Assembly: GCA_037384885.1 (NCBI GenBank)
Contig: JARRNO010000016.1
Span: 1 to 20,957, forward strand
From: JARRNO01 sp037384885
GTDB lineage: Bacteria; Acidobacteriota; UBA4820; DSQY01
DNA: 20,957 nt
Direction: 5' to 3'
Shown here: in pieces, positions 15,004 to 20,957 of the stretch
Numbering within the stretch: position 1 is the stretch's first letter
How the letters are laid out: each line of letters opens with the position of its first letter
Notes under the pieces: generated by a model
Databases searched by the model: none
Told to the model about the DNA's origin: nothing
The model's input: the letters and a program-made list of their open reading frames with translations, nothing else
Position numbers and translations under genes: made by a program

Positions 15004-16453
15004 ACTGGACGGATGTCCTGGCTCTTGCGCCGTTTATCATCGTCAGCGCCGCCATTGTGGTCGTCATGCTGGTGACGGCGTTCCACCGGTCCCACAAAGC
15101 GGCCTTTTCCCTGACCCTCATCGGGCTTGCGGGCGCATTCGCTTGCGTGCCCTGGACGGCCCGCTTCGCTCCCCGGCAGGTGACACCGCTGCTGAGCCTG
15201 GATCCTTACGCCCTGTTCTTTGTGGGACTCCTCGTCCTGACCACCTTCGCGGTGGCGGTCATGTCCTATGACTATCTGGAATCCCGCTCAGACGTCACCC
15301 GGCCCGAGGAATATTACCTGCTGCTCATGCTCGCGGGCCTGGGCGGCATGGTGCTGGTCGCTTCGTCCCACTTCGCCTCCTTCTTTGTGGGACTTGAAAT
15401 TCTGAGCGTATCCCTTTACGGCCTGGTGGCCTACCTGCGCGACAGCGCACGAAGCCTGGAAGNGTTAAATACCTTGTTCTGGCGGCGACGTCCGCCTCTT
15501 TCCTGCTGTTCGGCATGGCCCTGGTCTACGCGGAAACAGGAACGTTGGCCTTCTCATCCCTGGCAGCATCCGTTCACCACATGGAGACGGCAGGCTATCC
15601 GGCCCTATTTCTGGCTGGCGTCGGGATGATCGTGGTCGGCGTCGGGTTCAAGCTCGCCGTTGTTCCGTTCCATCTTTGGACGCCCGACGTGTACGAAGGC
15701 GCGCCGGCGCCGGTGACCGCCTTTGTCGCCACGGCCTCCAAGGGGGCCATGGTGGCGTTGATGCTCCGGTATTTCTATACCAGCGGGTCGCTTTCCAATA
15801 CAGCCGTCTTCTGGGCCTTCGCGGTGATCGCCGGGGCGTCCATGATCGTCGGCAACTTCCTGGCCCTGTTTCAGAACAACGTCAAGCGCATCCTCGCCTA
15901 CTCCTCCATCGCCCACCTCGGCTATATCCTGGTGGCCTTTCTCGCCGGCGGAATCATGGCGGCTCCCGCCGTCACCTTTTACCTCGTGGCTTACTTCCTG
16001 ACGACGCTGGGTGCTTTCAGCGTCATGACCGCCCTGTCGGGAGCCAAGCGGGAAGCCGAGGAAATGGGCGACTACCGCGGTCTCGCCCGGCGCCACCCTT
16101 GGCTGGCCGGCGCCATGACGGCGAGCCTCTTCTCACTGGCAGGCATTCCCCTGACCGCCGGGTTCGTGGGCAAATTCTTCCTGGTGCGCGCCGGTGTCGG
16201 ATCGGCTCTCTGGGTTCTGGTCCTTCTCCTGGTCCTCACGAGCACCGTGGGCCTGTTCTACTACTTGAGGATCGTGGTGGCCATCTATTCCTCTCCCGAG
16301 GAAAAAACGGCCGGTGAACCCGCGGGCCGTTCTGCCATTTCCCTGACAGGCGCCGCGCTGATTTCGGCGCTGACGCTGTTGCTGGTCTGGGTCGGCGTCT
16401 ACCCGGGGCCCGTCATGCAGCTCGTCCACGCCGCCGTGACACGGATGCTCTAG
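15000..16453 (+). CDS. nuoN: NADH-quinone oxidoreductase subunit N, one base missing at N15463
   Basis: Third antiporter-like membrane subunit, next to NuoK. The GTG start at 15000 overlaps the nuoM stop and has GGAGG about eight bases upstream. The first frame is normal to E154 (15459-15461). After the bases g-N-g-t-t the homology resumes in another frame at K157 (aaa, 15467). Five bases stand where six are needed; GCNGTT (Ala-Val) would restore the family pattern of EAxKY. With one base added the product has 484 residues, as expected. E133 (GLEILS), K157 and K218 (VGFKLAVVPFHLWTPDVYEGAP) are all in place, as are LFQNNVKRILAYSSIAHLGY and the C-terminal helices. The ambiguous base makes sequencing error far more likely than a real mutation. 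It ends the operon. Confidence 0.94.
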
Positions 16454-16521
16454 TCCGGAATTCTCTACCGTTAACCGGCCGGACCGGCGGATGGATCCAC
16501 GCCCGCCGTGTCATCCTCCCT

Positions 16522-16635
16522 TTATTGTTCCTCGAGCCGGCGCACGCCTTCTTCGACCTGGGCGGGGTTCCTGTGATTCGTGAGCCACGCCGTCGTCTCG
16601 TTTTCATCCTCGGTGAAAAATGCGTGCCCAGGCAT
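16522..16635 (-). CDS. Possible small ORF, 37 residues, unknown
   Basis: On the minus strand an ATG (16635-16633) opens 37 codons ending in TAA. The peptide begins MPGHAFFTEDENETTAWL and ends QVEEGVRRLEEQ, a helix-like acidic and basic pattern. Third codon positions are mostly G or C, as in the neighbouring genes. An in-frame TAG sits directly before the ATG, so it cannot extend upstream. No good ribosome site is seen within 15 bases. It could be a small protein, a gene remnant or chance. I do not recognise it. Confidence 0.25.
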   Translation of the reverse strand: MPGHAFFTEDENETTAWLTNHRNPAQVEEGVRRLEEQ

Positions 16636-16690
16636 CTACCGACGCCGTCGAATTTCCAGTGGCTTTCCGTTGTTAAACAAGTAGATTCGA

Positions 16691-16705
16691 GGGCGCGGCG
16701 CGCCC
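16691..16705. promoter_or_regulatory. Strong GC dyad upstream of acyl-CoA dehydrogenase gene
   Basis: GGGCGCG-G-CGCGCCC is a perfect dyad. As RNA it forms GGGCGC-GGC-GCGCCC, a 6-bp GC stem with a 3-base loop, followed by GCTTCTTCCTGTCTC, which is pyrimidine-rich but has no clean T run. It could be a weak terminator for the nuo transcript or an operator about 70 bases before the next start codon. Both are inference from structure and position. Confidence 0.35.
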
Positions 16706-16776
16706 GCTTCTTCCTGTCTCATTCCATTTAAAACGGGCGTTCGCGTGCTCTCTTATGATAGATGGAGGTTCTTGCG

Positions 16777-18681
16777 ATGCGTTCGCCTGATTCAACCAAA
16801 AGCGAGGAAGCGAAATCCCTGGAAGTGGCCGAGGCATCCCGGGAAACCGAGTGGACCCGCCCCAGCTTCATGCGCGAACTCTTTCTGGGCCGTTTCCACC
16901 TGGACCTCCTTTACGATGGTGCGCGCCACGAAGAGGAGCGGCCCGAGTTCCGCGATTTCTTCGAGCGGCTGAAACGCTTTCTTATAGAGGAGGTCGATCC
17001 GGCTGAAATCGACCGTACGGGCGAATACCCCAGACAGGTGATCCAGGGTTTGACCGAGCTGGGCTGCTTCGGCATGAAAATTCCGAAGGAGTACGGCGGA
17101 TTGGGATTCAGCCAACTGGAATACGGCCGGGTCATGACCCTCCTGGGCAGCTACGATGGAAACCTGACGGCCCTGCTGTCCGCCCACCAGTCCATCGGCG
17201 TTCCCCAGCCGCTTAAGCTCTTCGGAACAGAGGCGCAAAAGAAAAAGTACCTCCCGCTCTGCGCCCGTGGAGCGGTCAGCGCCTTCGCCCTGACTGAACC
17301 GGCGGTGGGATCCGATCCGGCGCGCCTCACCACGCAGGCCGAGCCGTCTTCCGACGGCCAGGCCTTCGTCCTGAACGGGAACAAGCTCTGGTGCACCAAC
17401 GGCACCATCGCTGATCTATTTGTCGTGATGGCACGGAATCCGGAGACGGACAAGATCAGCGCCTTCATCGTGGAATCGGCCTGGGAAGGCGTGCGAGTGG
17501 ACACGCGGTGCCGGTTCATGGGCTTGAAGGCCCTCGCCAACGGGGTCGTTTCATTTCACAACGTCCGGGTTCCTCGCGAGAATTTGATCGGTGAAGAGGG
17601 CAAGGGCCTCAAAATCGCTCTGATTACACTGAATACTGGACGTTTGACCCTTCCCGCGGCCACGGCCGGAACGGCCAAGGCCTGCCTCGAAATCTGCCGG
17701 AAGTGGGGCAACGCGAGAGTGCAGTGGGGCCGTCCGGTGGGTGAGCATGAGGCGGTCGCCCACAAGCTTGCCGACATGACGGGGACGGCCTTTGCAATGG
17801 AGGCGGTGGCCGAGATTTCCGCCGAACTTGCCGATATGGGGAACCGCGACATTCGCCTGGAAGCTTCGGCGGCCAAGGAATACAACACCACGCAGGGTTG
17901 GCGCCTGGTGGATGACACCCTTCAGATCCGCGGCGGCCGGGGCTTTGAAACAGAGGCTTCCCTTGAAAACAGGGGAGAAGCCCCCATCGGCGTGGAGCGG
18001 CTCCTGCGCGATTCCCGGATCAATCGAATTTTCGAAGGGTCCAGTGAAATCATGCATCTGTTCATGGCCCGGGAAGCGGTGGACAAGCACCTGCAGGTGG
18101 CGGGCGCCTTGATCGATCCCAAAAAAACGGTCGGGGCGAAGCTCGCGGCGCTGCCGGGCATCGCAGCCTTCTACGCATGGTGGTACCCATCGCGGTGGAT
18201 CGGCTGGGGGTTGTGGCCCAAGTATAATACGTTCGGCGTGCTCGCCTCCCACCTGCGTTTCGTAGAGCGGTCGAGCCGGAAACTCTCCAGGACGGTTTTC
18301 CACGGGATGATGATCTACCAGGGGAAGCTTCAGCGAAAGCAGGCGTTCCTTTTCCGGGCGGTGGACATCGCCATGGAACTCTTCGCCATGGCGGCCGCCT
18401 GTGTGAAGGCGACCCGGATGGCGGATGCCAAGGACGCACATATACGGGAAGCCACACGCGCGGCGGACCTTTTTTGCCGCGACAGCAGGCGCAAGGTGAG
18501 GCGCCTCTTTAAGGACATGTGGCACACCGACGACGACTTCAAATACCGAATCGGAAGGGAAACCCTTGAAGGGCGCTACGCGTGGATGGAGAAAGGGGCC
18601 GTACCGCTGGGGTTCAGCCAAGATGACCTCGTTCCGGCGGAAGGGGGGCGGCGCGAACCCCCAAAAGCGGCCGAGTCCTGA
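16777..18681 (+). CDS. Acyl-CoA dehydrogenase with VLCAD-like C-terminal extension
   Basis: FAD flavoenzyme that oxidises an acyl-CoA to the 2-enoyl-CoA and normally passes electrons to ETF, the first step of beta-oxidation. I take the ATG at 16777, which has GGAGG eight bases upstream; the in-frame ATG at 16762 has none. This gives 634 residues, far above the usual 380. Residues about 55-440 are the standard fold: KIPKEYGGLG (101-110), LTEPAVGSD (172-180, FAD and substrate region), and IRGGRGFE with RIFEGSSEI (384-425). E420 aligns with the catalytic base of MCAD-type enzymes. About 190 residues follow, with an aromatic patch around AFYAWWYPSRWIGWGLWP (464-481), then helices. This layout recalls mitochondrial VLCAD and bacterial large acyl-CoA dehydrogenases, so a long-chain substrate and membrane contact are likely but unproved. 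Confidence 0.93.
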   Translation: MRSPDSTKSEEAKSLEVAEASRETEWTRPSFMRELFLGRFHLDLLYDGARHEEERPEFRDFFERLKRFLIEEVDPAEIDRTGEYPRQVIQGLTELGCFGMKIPKEYGGLGFSQLEYGRVMTLLGSYDGNLTALLSAHQSIGVPQPLKLFGTEAQKKKYLPLCARGAVSAFALTEPAVGSDPARLTTQAEPSSDGQAFVLNGNKLWCTNGTIADLFVVMARNPETDKISAFIVESAWEGVRVDTRCRFMGLKALANGVVSFHNVRVPRENLIGEEGKGLKIALITLNTGRLTLPAATAGTAKACLEICRKWGNARVQWGRPVGEHEAVAHKLADMTGTAFAMEAVAEISAELADMGNRDIRLEASAAKEYNTTQGWRLVDDTLQIRGGRGFETEASLENRGEAPIGVERLLRDSRINRIFEGSSEIMHLFMAREAVDKHLQVAGALIDPKKTVGAKLAALPGIAAFYAWWYPSRWIGWGLWPKYNTFGVLASHLRFVERSSRKLSRTVFHGMMIYQGKLQRKQAFLFRAVDIAMELFAMAAACVKATRMADAKDAHIREATRAADLFCRDSRRKVRRLFKDMWHTDDDFKYRIGRETLEGRYAWMEKGAVPLGFSQDDLVPAEGGRREPPKAAES

Positions 18682-18707
18682 AATCTCCGCCCTCCCGCCA
18701 ATGCGTG

Positions 18708-18713
18708 TACAAT
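18708..18713 (+). promoter_or_regulatory. Candidate -10 element for murB
   Basis: TACAAT in GCGTGTACAATAATCG matches the sigma70 -10 consensus at five of six positions. It sits 27 bases after the acyl-CoA dehydrogenase stop and 50 before the murB start. I found no good -35 at the proper distance (the region near 18685-18690 reads TCTCCG-like), so it is weak. Transcription would start near 18720. Confidence 0.3.
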
Positions 18714-18722
18714 AATCGCAGC

Positions 18723-18748
18723 GCCGGCGCAGGCGGAACGCCGCCGGC
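18723..18748 (+). repeat. GC-rich inverted repeat in murB leader
   Basis: GCCGGCG (18723-18729) and CGCCGGC (18742-18748) pair perfectly, and an inner GCG-GAA-CGC (18733-18741) can stack within the loop. No T run follows, so it is not an ordinary terminator. It ends five bases before the presumed murB ribosome site GGAGA (18754-18758) and may influence initiation or form a 3' boundary for the upstream gene. Confidence 0.35.
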
Positions 18749-18763
18749 GACGCGGAGAATGGA

Positions 18764-19831
18764 TTGGCCGTCGAATTTCAGACCAATATCCCCCTGGCGC
18801 CCTACACGACCTTTGGGGTCGGCGGTCCCGCCGAACTCTTTGCAGAATGCCGTCAAATCGGGGAAATTCGCGAGGCGCTCGACGAGGCCGGGAGGCGTTC
18901 CCTGCCCGTGCTGGTTCTCGGCGGCGGCAGCAATTTGCTTGTTTCTGACACCGGATTTGCCGGGCTGGTCATCCGGGTGGCGGTCCCCGGGGTAGCCTTG
19001 TCCAGAGCCGGCCGGGAGGCGATTTTGTCGGCCGGAGCGGGCGTGGAATGGGATTCGCTCGTGGCATGCGCCGTAAAGGGGGGCTTCGCAGGGATCGAGT
19101 GCCTTTCTGGGATCCCCGGCAGCGTGGGGGCAACCCCCGTCCAGAACGTCGGCGCCTACGGCCAGGAAGTCTCACAGTGCGTGGAAGAGGTAGAGGCGTT
19201 GGATGCCGCGACCGGAAAATGCTTGCGTTTCAAGGGCGCTCAGTGCGCGTTCGCTTACCGAACCAGCCGGTTCAAAACGGTGGACCGGGACCGCTACGTC
19301 ATCACCCGGGTGTCGTTCAGGCTGCGGCGCGGCTCTCCGAAGTCTCCCAGGTACGATGAACTCCTGCGGGCCCTCGATGGGCGTGGCGGCCTCGAGGGAC
19401 TCGAACCCCGGCAGGCCCTGGCGAGAATCCGGGAAACGGTGCTGGATATTCGGCGGAGCAAATCCATGCTGATCGACCCGGACGACCCCGACACCCGGTC
19501 GGCGGGATCATTTTTTCTGAATCCGGTTCTTTCTCCCGCGGAGTTCCTCGATCTGAAAGCCCGGTGGACGGCCTCGGGGGGGCAGGGCGAGGTTCCCTCG
19601 TTTGACGCCGCCGAAGGAAAGATCAAGGTTCCGGCCGCGTGGCTCGTGGAACAGGCGGGGTTCAGCAAGGGAATGAAACGGGGGGGAGCCGGCATCTCCC
19701 ACCGTCACGCCCTGGCGCTCGTCAACGCCGGCGGACCGGCGAAGGACCTGATCGCATTGGCCGAAACCATCGAGGCCGGGGTGTGCGGGAGATTCGGGAT
19801 CCAACTGGAGCGGGAAGTCCGAACCGTCTGA
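18764..19831 (+). CDS. murB: UDP-N-acetylenolpyruvoylglucosamine reductase, type I
   Basis: Cytoplasmic FAD enzyme of peptidoglycan synthesis; it reduces UDP-GlcNAc-enolpyruvate with NADPH to UDP-MurNAc. The product has 355 residues. Motifs in order: LAPYTTFGVGGPAELF (11-26), GGGSNLLVSD (53-62) and SGIPGSVGATPVQNVGAYGQE (115-135) of the FAD domain; AYRTSRF with R166; AGSFFLNP with S249, the proton donor; and HALALVN and LEREV near the end, with the conserved Glu. The AYRTSRF loop and VGATPVQNVGAYG place it with E. coli-like type I. The start is TTG with GGAGA five bases upstream. The frame is closed by a TAA at 18713-18715 and has no ATG or GTG between, so TTG is forced; the nearby ATG at 18759 is out of frame. 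It is usually near other mur/fts genes, but here it is alone. Confidence 0.95.
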   Translation: MAVEFQTNIPLAPYTTFGVGGPAELFAECRQIGEIREALDEAGRRSLPVLVLGGGSNLLVSDTGFAGLVIRVAVPGVALSRAGREAILSAGAGVEWDSLVACAVKGGFAGIECLSGIPGSVGATPVQNVGAYGQEVSQCVEEVEALDAATGKCLRFKGAQCAFAYRTSRFKTVDRDRYVITRVSFRLRRGSPKSPRYDELLRALDGRGGLEGLEPRQALARIRETVLDIRRSKSMLIDPDDPDTRSAGSFFLNPVLSPAEFLDLKARWTASGGQGEVPSFDAAEGKIKVPAAWLVEQAGFSKGMKRGGAGISHRHALALVNAGGPAKDLIALAETIEAGVCGRFGIQLEREVRTV

Positions 19832-19842
19832 GCTCGATGCCT

Positions 19843-20862
19843 TCATGACTTTCCAGGCGGAATGAACTCCCGGATGACCGGCTTCTGCTTGGAATTGAGA
19901 ACCGGGACGTAAAAGCGGTGGGTTTTCGAATCCACGGCGACGCGTCGGGCTCCCGGTCCCACGAAAAACCCGGCCACGGCTTTCAGGCGGCCTCCCGCGG
20001 GGGCGTAAATGTTCAACATTCCGGACCGGCAGGCCACATAAACGCGCCGCCATCTCCGGTCCACGGCCATTGAATCCGGATCGCTGCCCGTCCGCAGCGT
20101 TTCAACCACCGAGAAGTCTTTCAAATCGAACACGTAGAGGCGGTCCTGTCTCCCGCACAGGACGTACGCCCGGTGGGGATGCCTGCTGACGGCAATCCAG
20201 TCAGGACGTCCTTTCCCGGGGACGGCGTGCCGGGCCGATACGACCCCCTGCTTCAGGTCGATTTCCGCCACCGCATTCTGGTCCGGCAGTGCGGCCAGCA
20301 CCTTCCGGGTGACCGGGTCATAGCAAAGCCCTCGGAAGGGGACCTTCATGGAAAGGAGCGGACCGGGCACCCCGGTGAGAATGTTTAGTGAAACCAGGTG
20401 GTTTCGACGGCGATCCCCCACCAGGACGAGGGGGCTTCCCGGCACAGGCTGCAAGGCTTCGGGCGTCAAGGGAACCTGGTAGCGATCCAGTTCGCGGCCG
20501 GTCCGCGTCTCGAAAATGGCAATGGAATGTTTTCCAGGCAGGGCGGCGGCCAGCACATGAAATCCGGGGACCACGCACATGGCGCCGACGTGGGGAAGAC
20601 GGGCGGTGATCGTTGCGGACCTTTCGCTCGAAAGGTCCACCGAAAGAATGCCGCCGGCACCGGGTCGCCCCAGATAAAGCCGCCCGCCGGCCGCGTCGAG
20701 CGCGAGGCTTCCGGAGGTGGCGGTGCCCGAGGGAAGGGGGATGTCCCGCACCCGCCACCCGGGCAGGGGCGCCATGAGAGGTCCGCCGCTCCTGCAGGAG
20801 CACAGGAGAAGGCAGAAGACTGCGATCAGCAGGTTGTGTATGAGAGGCTGCTTCATGGCCAT
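19843..20862 (-). CDS. Beta-propeller-type lipoprotein, function unknown
   Basis: Predicted secreted lipoprotein of about 339 residues. The N-terminus (MKQPLIHNLLIAVFCLLLCSC) has a short basic start, a hydrophobic core and an LCSC lipobox, so the Cys should be lipidated. The rest is a series of repeats of about 40-45 residues with patterns like RLYLGRPGAGGILSVDL, LVLVGDRRRNHLVSL, KVLAALPDQNAVAEIDL, RAYVLCGRQDRLYVFDL and RVYVACRSGMLNIY. This is typical of six- or seven-bladed propellers related to YVTN/NHL proteins. No catalytic residues are evident; it may bind a ligand or partner in the periplasm. Three in-frame starts are possible (GTG 20874, ATG 20862, ATG 20856) and none has a good ribosome site. 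It converges on murB with an 11-base gap and no clear terminator. Confidence 0.75.
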   Translation of the reverse strand: MAMKQPLIHNLLIAVFCLLLCSCRSGGPLMAPLPGWRVRDIPLPSGTATSGSLALDAAGGRLYLGRPGAGGILSVDLSSERSATITARLPHVGAMCVVPGFHVLAAALPGKHSIAIFETRTGRELDRYQVPLTPEALQPVPGSPLVLVGDRRRNHLVSLNILTGVPGPLLSMKVPFRGLCYDPVTRKVLAALPDQNAVAEIDLKQGVVSARHAVPGKGRPDWIAVSRHPHRAYVLCGRQDRLYVFDLKDFSVVETLRTGSDPDSMAVDRRWRRVYVACRSGMLNIYAPAGGRLKAVAGFFVGPGARRVAVDSKTHRFYVPVLNSKQKPVIREFIPPGKS

Positions 20863-20947
20863 AGTATAGGGCACATTCCCATGTCAGATCATGCCCCTCG
20901 GCTCATCGGGATGGAAAAAACAGCTTCGAATCTCTTCAAGTTGACGG

Positions 20948-20953
20948 TATAAT
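20948..20953 (+). promoter_or_regulatory. Possible -10 box for a gene beyond the right edge
   Basis: TATAAT is a perfect -10 consensus in GGTATAATCACC at the window end. The best -35 at 17 bp is TTCGAA (20925-20930), only three of six matches; a TTGACG at 20941-20946 is far too close to act with it. The next gene is outside the window, so this cannot be confirmed here. Confidence 0.3.
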
Positions 20954-20957
20954 CACC

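Larger units (their letters stand above)
16454..16776. other. Region between nuoN and the acyl-CoA dehydrogenase gene
   Basis: About 320 bases with no strong gene. From left to right it holds a run of CCGG-containing sequence (about 16471-16487), a possible 37-codon minus-strand ORF (16522-16635), an 11-bp dyad CGACGCCGTCG (16640-16650), an AT-rich dyad TTGTT-A-AACAA (16670-16680) and a strong GC dyad (16691-16705). No convincing -35/-10 pair was found for the downstream gene. The nuo operon must end here or read through. I saw no RNA gene. Confidence 0.6.

Noticed and set aside
15000..16453. nuoN as a true pseudogene or programmed frameshift
   Set aside because: The break coincides with an ambiguous base, no slippery heptamer is seen, and a single added base restores every conserved position.
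16754..16759. TATGAT as -10 box of the acyl-CoA dehydrogenase gene
   Set aside because: Transcription would begin inside the ribosome site of that gene and no -35 is present at 17 bp.
20398..20952. Plus-strand open frame of 184 codons opposite the lipoprotein gene
   Set aside because: The minus-strand reading has a signal peptide, lipobox and repeats; the plus reading has low complexity and no features.
1..20957. CRISPR arrays, tRNA genes, insertion sequences, prophage or defence genes
   Set aside because: No regularly spaced repeats, cloverleaf-like sequence, transposase motif or terminal inverted repeats were seen; all sizeable genes are assigned to housekeeping, transport or propeller families.

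Overview
The window is about 21 kb of GC-rich bacterial DNA, dominated by one complete NADH:quinone oxidoreductase (respiratory complex I) operon on the + strand in the order nuoA-B-CD-E-F-G-H-I-J-K-L-M-N. All subunits are recognisable by length and motif. nuoC and nuoD are fused into one gene, so the operon has 13 genes. GC-rich codons, the full NADH module (NuoE, F, G), the CD fusion and a neighbouring long-chain-type acyl-CoA dehydrogenase suit a Gram-negative proteobacterium or a Desulfobacterota (former Deltaproteobacteria) member. The lipoprotein and RND pump support a Gram-negative envelope. The finer placement is inference only.

Layout. Positions 1-1423 hold the 3' part of an RND efflux permease entering from the left. 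Positions 1424-1724 are noncoding and hold the best promoter candidate of the window: a sigma70-like TTGCAA / TAAAAT pair whose 18-bp spacer is almost filled by the inverted repeat AACCGGT-TGGC-ACCGGTT. A GC-rich stem-loop follows in the predicted leader. Positions 1725-16453 are the nuo operon, tightly packed, with four 4-base ATGA/GTGA-type overlaps (G/H, J/K, L/M, M/N) and one 1-base overlap (A/B). Two wider gaps break the packing: B/CD with a hairpin, and I/J with a 24-codon mini-ORF. Positions 16454-16776 are mostly noncoding, with a strong GC dyad and a possible 37-residue minus-strand ORF. Then come an acyl-CoA dehydrogenase with a VLCAD-like C-terminal extension (16777-18681), a type I murB from a TTG start (18764-19831), and a convergent minus-strand gene for a lipoprotein-type beta-propeller (19843-20862). 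The window ends in a possible promoter for the next gene.

How the genes work together. NuoE/F/G oxidise NADH and pass electrons through Fe-S clusters. NuoB/CD/I carry them to quinone at the NuoH interface. NuoA/H/J/K/L/M/N form the membrane arm that pumps ions. Acyl-CoA dehydrogenase normally delivers fatty-acid electrons to the quinone pool through ETF while beta-oxidation makes NADH for complex I, so the neighbourhood is metabolically sensible, although nothing shows co-transcription. murB (peptidoglycan precursor synthesis) and the propeller lipoprotein look unrelated.

One sequence problem matters. nuoN contains an ambiguous base (N at 15463) and is one base short there, which splits it into two frames. 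Restoring one base gives a normal 484-residue NuoN, so this is almost certainly an assembly or base-calling error and not a pseudogene. I found no tRNA, rRNA, CRISPR array, insertion sequence or phage gene, and no clearly novel multi-gene system. The points most worth a second look are regulatory (nuoA upstream region, internal hairpin) and the small ORFs.
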